Shown: positions 1 to 13,900 of the stretch, in pieces
How positions within the stretch are numbered: the first letter of the stretch is position 1
Layout: every line of letters begins with the position of its first letter
DNA from: Stercorarius parasiticus
Taxonomy: Eukaryota; Chordata; Aves; Charadriiformes; Stercorariidae
NCBI GenBank assembly: GCA_013396915.1
Contig: VWZL01002577.1
Location: 186,001 to 250,000, forward strand
Direction: 5' to 3'
Length of the DNA: 64,000 nt
Program-made: the position numbers and the translations under genes
Notes under the pieces: generated by a model
Told to the model about the DNA's origin: nothing
Seen by the model: only the letters and a program-made list of their open reading frames with translations
Databases searched by the model: none

Positions 1-2656
1 GCCAGACCAAGGCTTTGCACAGCCATGAAAGCTGAAAGCTGGCCAGTTTTCTTTTTGGTTAGTCTTAATGCAGATCAATTCCCTAATCTGGTTCATCGCA
101 TGGGTGCAAAAAAGTTTGGCAAGAGAGGATTTGAGAGAAGGGAAAGGAGAATGCAGAGGTGAAACAAGCAGCCAGAGATGGGACTGCCTTTGTGGCAACG
201 GTCCTGGTTTAAAATACTGGAACTGGAGTTGGGAATTGTTGAGCAACACTGACTTTATGACTCTACAATATTATGAGTAGAAACAAACATGGGTAAATTT
301 ACTTCTCCAAGCAAAAACAACACTTAGGAAGAAGCCTAAACTGGAGTGAACTGGACAGATGAACTGCTGAACAAGAAAAGCTGAGTCTTTCACCCCCAAG
401 CTGCTTAACTTACTCAAGTAGAGCTGACTCAACAAGAAGTGCCATGCAATGCCGTGATGGCTACTGTTGGCCTGCGTGAGCTGACTTTGTCTTTTGCTGT
501 AGTTCCAATATTATGCAAGCTACATTTCCTGTATATGACCACTTGAGAGGCTAATAAAATAACAGCTTTTTAATTATTGAAGACTCAGAAAGGGAATATC
601 ACCTTCTTAGTAGGATGAATGCTCACAAGGTTAACACGCCACATTGCCAGGCAATAATAACTCCTCATTTAATTTCTGAGCTTACATTTACTAAGGTTCT
701 AACAAAGTGAGCACTTTGGAGAGGCCACCCCTGAAAAATCAGAGAACAGAGTTCAGAAGTTATGTAAAGATAATTATCCATCCTTTCTTGTTATAAAAAG
801 GTTATAATGAGTATAAACTTGATAAGTGTTTTTAATAGTAAAATCCTGTTTCTTTAGCATCCTACATACTATTGCCTTGATTCCTCTGTTATTTGTCTTG
901 ATGAAAATCAAGGAAGGAGAATACCACCAATGTATACCAATGAGTTCATAAACATTTTTTGATACAAATCAATACTGTTTGGGGCATCATAATTTAAGCC
1001 CAGGTTGGCAATCCACCTAGGCAAAGTGATAAAATCCTACAGGAAAAGAGCCATGGACTTCCTAGCTGAAGACTGCAAAATTTCCAGGAAGGCACTTCAT
1101 CATTTAACCATTCTATTTCCTATCTGGAAAAAAATGTACTCACGTTAAGTCCTGCAACACTGAGGTAGCTACATCCAGATGATGCCATTGAGAATGCAAA
1201 ATATATGGTAAAAAAATGACAAAGCTTTTAAGTGCTGATAAATCACTAGAGACTTGCCTGAGGTCATGCAGGTTATTAGTCATACACACAAAGCTGAAAC
1301 ACATCCTGCAGTTACTGATCAGCAGTCTAACCACTTGAACTATCTTTCCTCTCTGACCTAAAATTAATGTCTCTGACTAGAATGCATTCAACTATTGATA
1401 TAATGCCCGTGACTTCATGCTCATGACTATGAAAAGCCTTCTGCATTGACTTAGGAGTAAGAATCCCCTCTGATCTCCATGGCTAACAATAAATCACAGA
1501 AGTTGCTGTGTAAAATACAGTTTCTGGCATCTTGGCTGTAGAACAGGATAGACGTTTCCTTCTTTCCTAGTTGCAGTGTGGTGCAGATACATTGGAAGGG
1601 AGAACAGAGGGATAGAACAGGGTTATGCCCCCTACACCAAACCCCAGTGCTTCCTTTTGGAAGTGCTCACACTCCTTGGTCACAACAGTCAGGCCTGAAT
1701 TGGTAACCTCTTCTGCCTCAAGTGGCATCTGCCTCTAAATACTTCTAGCAAAACTGCGTACAGATTTTTTTGAAGTTTATTCACGGGGTGCTTTATGTAG
1801 TTTTGTTTTCTATCACCACTCTTTTTTACACTGCCATGATGTGTTACAGGTTAAAACTGAATTTTAAGAATTATTGGACAGTAAAACTAAATGTCCCCTT
1901 GAAGTTGCTTAAGCAACACATATCAAGTGATTTAATTAACCTTGCAGCATGTCTGTGCTGCAGAGGTAGAGGAACTTAGTCTCTGCTGGGTTACAGGCTC
2001 AGATACTGTGTGGCCTAAACGCAGCAGTATTATTTCTAAGGCCTTGAAGTTCTTGTCTTGAAACAGTATGTTTGATTTTGTGTGGCACAGAAGCAAAGTT
2101 AATAAAACTTATCAAACTTAAAGCAGGTCCATACAGGAGCAGCTCCACTGTCTACTGGCTGGACCTTGGCTACTTGCAGAGATGTCAAGGTGAGCCTCCA
2201 AAGGCCTCTTCAGTGTGTCCTGTAGCACGCATATTACTCAGGATTACCCTGGATCATGGCAACTTGTGTGTACTAAGTCTTCTTATCAGTACATTTTGCT
2301 TCCATTTGAACAAGTCAGGTTTGTACTAAGCAAAATACTTGACTGGAGCCTGCAAAGTTTTATGACTGTTTTTTCCCATCCGTGGCAATGAAGGCTCTTA
2401 ACTGTTTCTGGGACATGTATCACTGCAGGTACTCAGAGAAATATCTGGGAGACAGTATGCTGAACTCAACAGTGGAAGAAAGACTTTGAAGGAGCCAACA
2501 TCAGCCACTGCCACAGTAGTCCTTATCCCTTTACTGCATGGATGACGGTTCCCAGGAAAGAACACCACCGCTCAGAACCCCTGACAAAAGGAGGTAGTGA
2601 ACTGCGTATAGTACAATGAATCAAGCAAAGCTATCTCACCTATTTCAGGAAAACAT
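1..2656. other. Intergenic DNA upstream of CCT8, no gene recognised
   Basis: AT-rich sequence with only short, unconserved open frames. I see no exon with credible splice sites and protein similarity, no RNA gene and no recognisable repeat until the CR1 tail at about 2657. Distal regulatory DNA for CCT8 could be here but nothing in the sequence marks it. Confidence 0.6.
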
Positions 2657-3165
2657 GAATCATAGAATGGTTAGAGTTGGAAGGGATCTTAAATCAGTTC
2701 CAACCCCCCTGCCATGGGCAGGGACACCTCCCACTAGACCAGGTTAAGCCCCATCCAGCTTGGCCTCGAACACTTCCAGGGATGGGGCATCCACAACTTC
2801 CCTGGGCAATCTGTTCCAGTGTCTCACCACCCTCATAGTGAAAAATTTCTTCCTGATATCCAATGTAAATCTCCCCTCTTTCAGTTTAAAACCATTACCC
2901 CTCATCCTATCGCTCCACTCCCTGATAAAGAGTCCCTCCCCATGTTTCCTGCAGGCCCCCTTTAGGTACTGGAAGGCTGCTACAAGGTCTCCCTGGAGCC
3001 TTCTCTTCTCCAGGCTGAACAACCCCAACTCTCTCAGCCTGTCCTCACAGGAGAGGTGCTCCAGCCCTCTGATCATCTTTGTGGCCTCCTCTGGACCTGC
3101 TCCAACAGGTCCATGTCCTTCTTTGTGCTGAGGACTCCAAAGCTGGACACAGTACTCCAGTACCG
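2657..3165 (-). mobile_element. CR1 LINE 3'-end fragment (5'-truncated)
   Basis: Read on the minus strand, the segment encodes the C-terminal part of the CR1 reverse-transcriptase ORF: LEYCVQLWSPQ, then ATKMIRGLEHLS, then LRELGLFSLEKRRLQGDL and finally HWNRLPREVVDAPSLEVFEAKLDG. It ends near 2657 in the CR1 3' tail (CCATTCTATGATTC on the minus strand). The frame is open over about 150 codons except for its missing 5' part, so this copy is not very old. CR1 copies are normally truncated at the 5' end, so no function is expected. It lies about 130 bp from the CCT8 CpG island. The 5' boundary is approximate. Confidence 0.93.
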
Positions 3166-3289
3166 TAAAAGTGAGACGAACCATCGACTTTGATTTCATT
3201 CACCTACGGCAAAACACACAGCTGCCGGACACACCAGCCATCCCTCAAAGTTAGCAGTGTCTAAACGCTACCCGTCCTAATTGATCTTC

Positions 3290-3604
3290 ATTCTCTCCTC
3301 AAAGAATCCCAGAGGCCTTTCCCCGGCGGTCAGGCCGTCGCCTGCGCCGGCCTCTAGCGGGCTCACCCAGCACTGTGAGGCGAGCAAAGATGTCCGGCGA
3401 GACGGCGTTTCACGGTACCCGGCTTTCAGGAAACCCTTCGAAGCGAGTGCTCCGCCGGGCTGAAAGCCGAAGCCCGAGCGCCACCCGCCGCCGGTTCCAA
3501 GGAGAAGCAGGAACGAGGTCCCTGCCCCTCCGCGCGTCAGTGCTTGAGGCCGCTAAACACCTCCCTCCGCCCCGCCATCCTCCCTGCCCGGCCGCCTCAC
3601 CGCG
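3290..3604 (+). promoter_or_regulatory. CCT8: CpG-island promoter of CCT8 (truncated by assembly gap)
   Basis: The base composition changes sharply from about 3300: the stretch is GC-rich and CpG-rich (CCCCGGCGG, CGCCTGCGCCGG, CCACCCGCCGCCGG) and runs straight into the run of N at 3605. It precedes the first visible CCT8 exon by 1.3 kb and no other gene begins here. This fits the housekeeping promoter expected for a CCT subunit. No TATA box is visible. The transcription start is probably inside the gap or just before it. Confidence 0.75.
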
Positions 3605-3788
3605 NNNNNNNNNNNNNNNNNNNNNNNNNNNNNNNNNNNNNNNNNNNNNNNNNNNNNNNNNNNNNNNNNNNNNNNNNNNNNNNNNNNNNNNNNNNNNNNN
3701 NNNNNNNNNNNNNNNNNNNNNNNNNNNNNNNNNNNNNNNNNNNNNNNNNNNNNNNNNNNNNNNNNNNNNNNNNNNNNNNNNNNNNNNN
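3605..3788. other. Assembly gap (184 N) probably hiding CCT8 exon 1
   Basis: A run of 184 undetermined bases within a CpG island. CCT8 exon 2 begins in mid-protein, and about 20 N-terminal residues plus the start codon are missing from all visible sequence. Exon 1 is short and GC-rich in other vertebrates, so the gap is its most likely place. The N length may be an estimate. Confidence 0.9.
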
Positions 3789-4947
3789 CCCCCGAGTCCT
3801 TTTCTGTGCCTGTAAGAAAAGTACCATTGCCAGTATTGCAGAATAACGTGATATCCTCCCATGCATTCCCTCTCCTTAAATCCGTTTTAATCGTGTTTAA
3901 CATTAACGTAGTGTAGATTTAGATAGTAGTCAAGGGCTGTGCCTGATAAAGCCAGAAGCTTTCTTTGAAAAAGTGGACAGAAAGCAAGCAAGGGTTTGTT
4001 TGGGGTTTTTTGTTTGGGGGAGTGTGTGTGGGGTTTGTTTTTTTTTTTTTATTGCAGGGGAGAATAAAAGACGAAAATTTCTGCTGGATAGAAAGGAAAG
4101 TGAAGCCCTCTGTTTTTCTTTTCAGAATCATCCTTGGCGGCAGAGAATGGCATATGTCAAGGGCAGGGGGAGAGCAGGGAAGCAGAGTGTCTTAAATGCT
4201 GCTTCTGTAATAAAAGAATTCAAGACCAGAGTAGCAAGAGATATCTTTTATAAAACAAGGAGGCAGCTGCCATTCTGAGATGTTATTTTGTATTTAGAGG
4301 GTAAACATTATTAGAAAGTGCCTTTCTCCCTTCTTTTATGGACCACACAGTACGTTGTACCCTGCTCTTTCTTAAGGCCCTTTCTGGGAATCCTTTCTTT
4401 TCTTGAGGCTTCCACACTGAAGCCAGGCTAATTGGCTTCTCAGACACAAATATTTTATGAATCGTTCTGCTTCATTTTCAAACCATGCATGTTTGAACAT
4501 AGAACTGAGTTAAATAATTTTTTTTTCTGGAATACAGAGCTGTGAGTAAAGAATTATGTATAAAAATGCATGCTTACAGAACCCTTGCCCGCCTGCAATC
4601 TGGTATTTGTTATTTTCTGCTTCCCTTTGGCACGCCACTAACTTTTTTGGAAGACTTCAGAGATGCAGACTGTATTGAAAATAGAGTTACTGTTCAAATT
4701 TTCTGTTCAGAAACTTACAGTGCCTACTGAGCTGTGTAGTTGAGAAGGAGTACCCAGTAGTTCTTCTCTCATTGTCTTTGGGTAAGGTTTGGTTTCCATT
4801 TAAACTTTAAGGGAAATACCGAATCTTAAATTAATTCAAAACTTTCATGGACTCAGTAGATTATTGCTGCTTTAAGGAGAAATTACTAGTTCATCCCTTT
4901 CTTTCTGTTAGAAAGCCTAATTCTGAGCAGAACATTTTTATTTTTAG

Positions 4948-7900
4948 CATTATTCAGGGCTAGAAGAAGCTGTCTATAGGAACATCCAGGCATGCAAAGA
5001 ACTTGCTCAAACCACCCGTACAGCTTACGGACCAAATGGTAAGTAAACCCTAAAATTATTATAGTGGTTTTGAGCAAATGTTATGTTTGAAGGCTAAGCC
5101 TACCTTGACAAAGAAACAGTTGTTTGTTTCTTGAGGAAACACATTGGGCTTGTTCTAGAACTCGTAAGTATAGTCTTTGTGGCTATACAGATCAGACTGT
5201 GTGATTAGCTCTTAAGTTATGCCCTCTTAAGTTATGTACCTGCCTTTGCCAGGTTTTTGAACTGGTTACTGTGTCCTCTTTGCTGTCTTACTGCTGCTAT
5301 ATGGACGACCTACAAAAACTAAAGGAAAGTCCATAACTTGGTAGACGGTCATAATGAACATAACCATACTATCTCTGACCAGATATACCAAAACAAAAGG
5401 CGTTCTTCAGTATCAATCAAGTGGTGTACTAGTATTTCTGAAGAAAGAACTGCTTCTTTAGAAATTACCAATTTCTCCTTAATGTAACACACTTCGAAGT
5501 GTTACTTCACAAAAATCTTTTAGGTTCTTAAATTATTAATAGGTCTGACATTTTAATGTGTAAAAATATACCTGAAAGTTATGAAACAGTGTCTGTGTAC
5601 AAAATTATGTTTGCCTAATGGATTTTTTTTTTTCTTTCCATTAGGAATGAACAAAATGGTTATCAATCATCTGGAGAAACTTTTTGTTACAAATGATGCT
5701 GCTACTATCTTGAGAGAGCTGGAAGTAAGTTTTCTTTCTTCAGAAGATGTCAGTTGTGAACTGGTGTTTCTGTTCATGGGCTGCTGTGGTTCTGAATGTT
5801 AATTAGGAAATACCTGTCACCCTGCCAGATGATTTACATATGTCATTTTGTAAATCACTTAAATTTTTCACTGGATTTGAATGAAGTCAATGGGTTATAT
5901 CCACAGTGAGGAATAGAACTCTTTTGTAAAGCAGCACTAAGTAGTTGCAGAAGATGCTTAGCAATTGCCTACTTTTTTTCCACCAAAACCAGTGTAGAAT
6001 TAGAAGAGGGTATGTCTAAACAATACAGTATTTGGAAAACTCTTGAATGAAATAGCTGTTGTGTTAATCTCTCAGCGTTGCCATGTTCTCCTGTCTGCTT
6101 AGAATGTATTAATTGGATTTAAGAAGGAGAGGATATAGCAGCATCCTCCTGTGAATACAATAAAAGCGTAAAGACTGACCTGTCCTTACTTTGTCTCTTG
6201 CTGTCAAATTCATATTTGTATCACAATGCAAATAATATTTTACTGAATTGTATACTTATTGGTAGAAGTAGTGTCAGTATTAAGTATTTCCTTACTTAAT
6301 GCATTGTGGTTCAGTGTAAGTAGAATAACAGTGGAAGTCTCAGTTCTGTTCTTAAAAATAATCTGCAGACTAGTTAACCTAATGAGTTTTGCATGTTACT
6401 TTCTGGGATAAAATGGCAGCTGCTCTAATTATATTCAAAAATACAGCATCCCTTTGAAAGAAAGGGAAAGCAGTGCAGTCTTAAGCAGAAAAAAGCCTAG
6501 AATTAAACTGTAATTTAGACATCTACTTTGTGTGTTGCACATACGGATTCAGCTTGAAGATCTAAACTTCCAGCTGTTTTCCTCTTGCAGAGCTTGATGT
6601 ATCCTGTAAAAATAGCACAGAACCGATGTCAAGGATGTCGTCTAATACATGTTGTAGGGAGAATGCTCAGCTCTCTAATTTTTTTTTTCATATATGTTTC
6701 TAGTTTCGCTTATTAGGGAAGTTAGCCAATTAAGACAATTTATGCTGCTTTCTTTTCGTGTTTTGCGCATTCTTAGTATCTTTAGATACAATTTGAAATA
6801 AGAGGCCTTATACTGGATGCACAGACAAACCTGAAGCTGTAATCTAGGTGGGATGTCAGTAACTAAGATGTGTCACTTCTTGTAAAGGTCCAGCATCCTG
6901 CAGCAAAAATGCTTGTGATGGCTTCCCACATGCAAGAGCAAGAAGTCGGAGATGGAACAAACTTTGTCCTTGTTTTTGCTGGAGTTCTTCTGGAGTTAGC
7001 AGAAGACCTTTTAAGGATGGGATTATCAGTCTCAGAGGCAAGTTATTACAATTCACGTGGCTTGAATTCAGGTTGCCATTGGTCAGTGTTTTTGGATCAT
7101 AACATTGTGAATCGTCTGCTTCCTTCTGAACTAATTTCTTAGACAGAGATGTTTGAAGAACAGTATTATGTTTCGCTGCTTGTGATTGCTTGCTTCCCTT
7201 CGAGCTTTTGCATTTGTTAATGTTTTATGTCCCTTTGAAAAGGAGATGTAAGCAGTGTGAATGTATAGTGAAGTGGTGTAGTGAATGTTTATTGCTTGCT
7301 GCGCAGGTGATTGAAGGATATGAAAAGGCTTGCAAGAAAGCCCTAGAAATTCTTCCAGACTTGGTGTGCTGTTCTGCAAAGAACCTTCGAGATGTTGAAG
7401 AAGTGGCGTCTTTGTTGCACACTTCAGTGATGAGCAAACAATATGGCAATGAACAGTTTTTGGCAAAGCTTATCGCTCAGGCCTGTGGTAAGTGGACACG
7501 AACAGATTTGTGCATGCCTCTGAAAAACTGAGTAAGTTTGCTTGTGATCGTTAGTAAAGTCTTTATGTAAGATAAAAGGTATGGTTAGTGTATCAAATTT
7601 AATTTAATACAATGATTTAGCCTCTGAAATGAGTATAACCTTCTTTCTCTTGTTGAACTCATCACTGGCATTGTGGCTCAGGAAAGGTCTGTGTTTCCTG
7701 CTAAATGTTTATAGAAATAGACTGCTAGTCTTTTTAAAGCAGAAACCCATCTTCCTCATTTTTTATTGTTAGGAAGATGTGTTACACTTCAGATAAGCTG
7801 TTACTAGTCTCAGCCACAGAACAATGGAAGCAAGACTGTAGTTGTGTTGAGCTGTTGCTTTCTCCCTTTAGATTTTCTTAGAAAAAACTTTCATGTCTAT

Positions 7901-10900
7901 TTTAGGTGTTTTCTGAAAAATATTCTGAGTCAGACTTCCCACTTCAATGTACATATGTAAATGGATATTTGGACTTAATTTAACTGAGCAGCCTGAATAG
8001 ATGTTGCTTTCCGATTACTACATTGTAAAAATAAAATTTGTTTCTCTTGATGCAGGTTATTAGCAGATTATAATTGCCTTAAATTTAGGCTGGCATTTCA
8101 AAACATTGAATTTTAGTACTTCAGAAGAACTGCAGGCATTATTTATGGTGTCATTGTTCTACTTTATTCATTAAGCAACACAAATTCATTCTTTTTTTTT
8201 TTTTTCTGAACAGTTTCTATTCTTCCCGATTCTGGTCATTTCAACGTTGATAATATCAGAGTGTGCAAAATTGTGGTAAGTTGGGAATAGCTAGCTTTAT
8301 GGTATTATTAAGGTAAACAGTTTAATGAAAGTTAATTTTTAGATCTTTGAAGATTGAAAGTGCCTTTTCTATTCTGATCTCTCTGTTGTGTTGTAGTATG
8401 CATAATAAGTTTTGGAAATTGGTCTTTACATTCATTGTTTAGTGCCCAGTAGCAGCTTTCAGAAACAAAAATCATTAATATTGAAAGTTTACACTAAATC
8501 AGATACATTAACTTAATTATACACAGGGATGTTGATTGCATGTTTGTTATAGAGGCAGTCACAAGATTAGGCTAAGATGCAGGCTGGTGGAAATGTAGCA
8601 GTCAAATCTTGCGTTCTTCCTGTCAATGGGACTTTGAGCCTCAGTATGGTATGTAGGATTGGAACGAGCTAGTATCTACCATGAATTCCCCCGTGTTTTT
8701 TCCCTGCTAATAAATATGTGACAAGTTGAGCACAGAAGATGAATGTCACAGGCCACCAACCAGTCTTAAAATGGGAACCTGTAATATAATGTTTGGTGTC
8801 GCTAAATCAGCTTAAGTCTTATTTCTTTGTGCTGCAATGAAAACTTAGGTTGCTACATTCAAATCAGCGTAAAGACCACCTTTCATAAAGGTTAGTGCAG
8901 CTTTCTGACAATAAATGATCCATAATACGATGTGCCCCATTCCATTTCTTTCCTTTCAGGGTGCTGGTATCTCTGCTTCCTCAGTACTGCATGGCATGGT
9001 TTTTAAAAAAGAAACTGAAGGAGATGTTACTTCTGTCAAAGATGCAAAAATAGCTGTGTATTCCTGCCCTTTTGATGGTATGATAACTGAAACGAAGGTA
9101 TGTAAGAAGCTCAAAATAAGTCAGATATCTATTTATGCTGATATGCTCTTATTTTTAGGCTTAACTATAAATATTTTTGACACTTGGTGATTAAGATATT
9201 TTTGTTAATATTGAGTTCATTAGTTTAAAAAAGTTCATAGAAAACATCTGAACCTAATCTTGCTTTACAGGGTTTTTGGGGTTTGGAAGTTTTTGTTAGT
9301 TATTTGAGCAAAACTACGTGCTAGAATGTTTGAACATCAAGGTTGTCTAGGAATACCAGAATTGCCCTTTTTCTGATTTGTTTTACCCCATTGCCTGGGA
9401 AGGGTAGCAGTATTATAAAATAGGATGACTTGATGTTTATGCATAAGTTGGGAGACAAAATGGTTTGTCAAAAACTTTTAGACATGTAGTTAACACTAAA
9501 TTGATAACAGTGTATGTGTCTTACTAGGGCACCGTACTTATAAAGAATGCTGAAGAGCTGATGAATTTCAGTAAGGGAGAAGAAAATCTAATGGATTTGC
9601 AAGTCAAAGCTATTGCTGATAGTGGTGCAAATGTAGTAGTAACAGGTGGCAAAGTGGCAGACATGGCACTTCATTATGCCAACAAATACAATCTTATGTT
9701 AGTCAGGTAAGTACCAGAAAAGCATAAAAACATTTGATCTACTAGATTTATGAAATGTACTTCCCATATTGTCTCTTCCCTCTCAAACAAATTAGAAACA
9801 AAATATTGCAGACTGGTTTTTCTAGTGGATCAAGACCTGAGCTGCAATTTGGTTGTTTCATAGCTTCTGTTTCTTGATAGTATTTCACCTCTGTATGACA
9901 GCTAATCGGGGAGTAACTTCTGAATATGGTACTGTTACTCTGGTTTAAGTGCCTTTTTAGCACAGCTGAAATCAAGAATATAAAAATTTGTGGATCTAGT
10001 AGAGGGATGTGGGCTCAAAGGCATATAAGACTTTATCGTAATGCTTTTTTCCTTGTCACAGTCCTCATGTGATGCTTCAGCAATGATGAGATACACCTCC
10101 ATGCATCACTAGTGTATTGATGGATGGAAGAACTAATTCTTAATACTTTTCTGGGAGCCTTGAATATTTTTATCTATAATTAAAGCATATTTATACATCC
10201 TTGAAATATGTTCTGCACAACATAAAGTCAAATTACTAGCAGCAGCTCTCACGCAAATAAGTGGTCCTTTTTTGAATGCTGTAACTTTACTTTGAACTTC
10301 TGGAGATGGAGCATGGTACTCTCATCTCTTGCATAACAAAGAAGGATTATTATAGAGGTGTTGTACAGAGCAACTGGAGTTTTATGCACTACAAGATGAA
10401 GTTTGGTAATTTCCATGTGTTTGAACTACTAGTCTTTGCATAGAATCCCTGGAAATAGATAATTATAACTGGAAAAAAAAACCAGAAAAGTGGATTTTAT
10501 AGCTTGATGCAGTAAATTTTTTTTTTTCAGTTTACAAAATGCTGACAAGTTAAGAGAATACTTACTTGTATGTGTTAACATTTCCTCTGGAAACTTGTTA
10601 TTAGAAAGACTGGTTTTGTTTTTAAAGGTTGAACTCAAAGTGGGATCTGAGAAGACTGTGCAAAACTGTTGGTGCAACAGCCCTACCCAGACTGGTAAGG
10701 ACTTCTGAACTGAGGAGCAGAAGGGAGAGTACTGATGAGCAGGTTCACTTCTTAACTCTTGTTTTTCTTTCCAGACTCCCCCTACTCTAGAAGAAATGGG
10801 TCACTGTGATAGTGTATATTTATCAGAGGTTGGGGATACACAAGTTGTTGTGTTTAAGCATGGTATGTATGTTCTGTAGAACTCCTAATGCCACTGTTCT

Positions 10901-13900
10901 ACAAGTATGGTGTTCGTATGTGTGTTACATCTAAGAAACTTAATTCAGTCATGCACATGTCTGTCTGAACAGAAAAGGAGGATGGTGCCATTTCTACTAT
11001 ACTCATTCGTGGATCTACAGACAATCTGATGGATGACATAGAGAGAGCAGTGGATGATGGTGTAAATACTTTCAAAGTACTCACAAGGGTAAGTAACCAG
11101 AATACTTCAGTTACCAAAACTGAGCTGTGGGTCAGTTTGAGGCAAGACTTGTGCTTGCTTTGTGCTCGTTAGCCACAAAGGCTGTAGCAGATATTTACGT
11201 TATCAGCTTAGGAGCCTTCTTGAGGTGTAGGGAAAGCTGTGTAATACTGAGATGTAGAGGGCTGTGTAGAGAAGGTTGATGCCAACATCCTTGTGAATAT
11301 AGTGTACATAAAAGATGGTGCTCAGCGCGTACTGCACTCAGTTTTCCAGTAGTGAGTGAGTTCTTGAGGGTGGATTAGTTTTACCACTTTCTAATGGCAG
11401 TAAGCTCGCTTTTGACAGTTTCCCTGAAGGTTTTTTGCTGTTCGTTGGAAACCAGGCACAGAAAAAAAGCTAGATAGCTTTGTCGCTGAGGAACCGACTG
11501 GTTGCAGACTAAATTTCTAGTTCATTGGAGACAAGGAATGCTTCCTTGATGTGCTACAGATGCAGTTTGTAGATGGAAAAACTCAGTTCTTCGGAGCTTT
11601 TTCTGAGCAGCTTTTGTGGATTTGAATATTGTTCTTTCCTCTTTTTTCTTTTCTTTAATACAAAAGGAAATGCTTGTGTGTTTACTTGGAAGGTGGCATG
11701 CAAAAAATGTTAAACTTTTGTTTGACGCTTAATGTCCTGTACATACCAAGACATGCACATTGATTTAGAGTACAGAAACAGCCATAGACTATGCTTTTAT
11801 GATTGTTTCCAGGAGTCGTCCTGACATACGATTTATGATGATTACTTTTCTGTTTAAAGACTGTGAGATTCTTAAGGGAATGCTGATTTGCCAAAGGATA
11901 TACAAAATGCTTAATTTGGAAAAAAAACCAAAACAAAAATACAAAAAAAAAAACCCCAACACCTTGTTGATACCTCTTGACATATTAAACTTAATGTACA
12001 GTAGATTGGTTTCCTGCATATTTCCCAGCAAGTTAATGGAAAAGCTGAGAAAATCTAGGAATTCTATTATTAGTTAGGCGAAAGTTGAAATTACTTATTT
12101 TAAAAAAAGACCACACCAACAAAAAAACACCGAAAAAACCCAGACACAAAACCCACTGCATTATTATTTTGTGTATTACAAAAGAAGGTATTTTTCTTCA
12201 AAGACATTTGGAAAGAATAAATTCTGGTGAATTTATCTTAAAATTCATGTTAGTTCTGAAGAGGATTCTTAATTAAAGTCTGTGTGGGTTGAAGTTCTGT
12301 TGCATTCTTCATGGAGCGTATAAATTCTAAAAAGTGAAAATTAATATTGTGCTTTAAGTAAAAGTTTGTGTTTTGGGATGGTCTGTTCACAGGATAAACG
12401 TCTTGTTCCTGGAGGTGGTGCAACAGAGATTGAATTAGCCAAGCAGATCACATCTTACGGAGAGGTACAGCGAACGGGCTTTCACACACACACACATACG
12501 TACATGTACTTCAGTATATATGTGACTTATAAAAATATATACATATCATTTTATACCAAAATATGTATGTGTATCAATGCATATAAATCACTAAAAAATG
12601 TAGGGGGAAATGCCTCCCTATCTTATGGTTTTTGAAATGGTGACGTGGTTTTCAACTTCACTTTAGACTTGTCCTGGGCTTGACCAATATGCCATCAAGA
12701 AGTTTGCTGAGGCATTTGAAGCCATTCCTCGAGCACTGGCAGAAAACTCTGGAGTAAAGGCTAACGAGGTCATCTCCAAACTTTATGCTGTGCATCAGGA
12801 AGGGAACAAAAATGTTGGATTTGATATTGAGGTAAATAATCTCTCGCATTACTTGGTGCTCTGCAGCACAGGGTTATATTTAAAAGTACTTCTATCAGTA
12901 TGAAGTATTTATAGATTAATATAAATCATTGAAGCTCCATGTTGCACAGTCTAAAAGAATAACTTAGAATTCTAATATGGAAGTGGGTTGCTTTTTTTTT
13001 TTTCCATCAGCAAGCAGTTAAATTCAATGTAGTGTAGTGGCTTCATGTAGGAGGTAAAGTGAGATACTGAACTAATGTGATGGATAATAAGGCTTTAGTA
13101 ATTACTTAATGTGTCTTCCTGGTAGTGGATTAGGCATGAGGGTTTTCTGAAGAGAGAAGATGAGATCAGAAAAGTGATAACTTGTTCTAAACCTGTAACC
13201 TCGAAAACCCAATTAACTTGCTAGGTAGAAGCCTGAGAAAGTTTTGAATGATGCTTTTTCCCCCTGTCCGATAGGCTGAAGCTGCTGCTGTGAAGGATAT
13301 GTTGGAAGCAGGTGTATTAGACACATACCTTGGAAAATCCTGGGGTATCAAGCTAGCTACAAATGCAGCAGTCACCGTCCTACGGGTAGATCAGGTAAGC
13401 TTACAAATAATTTAGCAGGTGAACTGAAACCTTTAACTGAGTGTCCAGAACACTAATGCAAAATATGTGAATCATCTGGGAATGCAAGGCGCAAAAATAT
13501 GATACTTGAAAACGTGGTTATTTCTGAAAGCCAGGAAGTAGTTTGTTCGAGAGCTCCTAACTTGGAATGTTGTAATGTTGCTGCTTCCACAGGAGCACTA
13601 TTAATGCGTCTTTTTTTAAGATTTGACAGTTAATATCCAGAAAGTTATCCTAACTTTAGTAGGAACAAGATTTAACACGGGAACCCACCTCTCATATATT
13701 GTTTTTATATGAAAATCCAATGTCTAGGAAAAATGGAAGCTATAATCTTAATGATAAAAGTCCTAACTTACTCTGTTCTGTGGAACTTCAGCAAAAATGT
13801 ATTTGCCTGTAAAATTTCTGTAGATTATTATGGCAAAAACAGCAGGCGGTCCAAAAGTCCCTAAACAACAAGGACATTGGGATAAGGATGACTGGAAAGA

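Noticed and set aside
2744..3199. 151-codon minus-strand frame as a possible host gene
   Set aside because: It is the end of the CR1 reverse-transcriptase ORF, so listed as a mobile element.
10080..10130. Possible box C/D snoRNA in CCT8 intron 8 (AATGATGA motif)
   Set aside because: No CTGA box at a suitable distance and no terminal stem found.
12483..12550. CA and TA alternating run just after CCT8 exon 12 as a notable microsatellite
   Set aside because: The CA run is only about 13 bases and the rest is irregular; too short to be worth a call.
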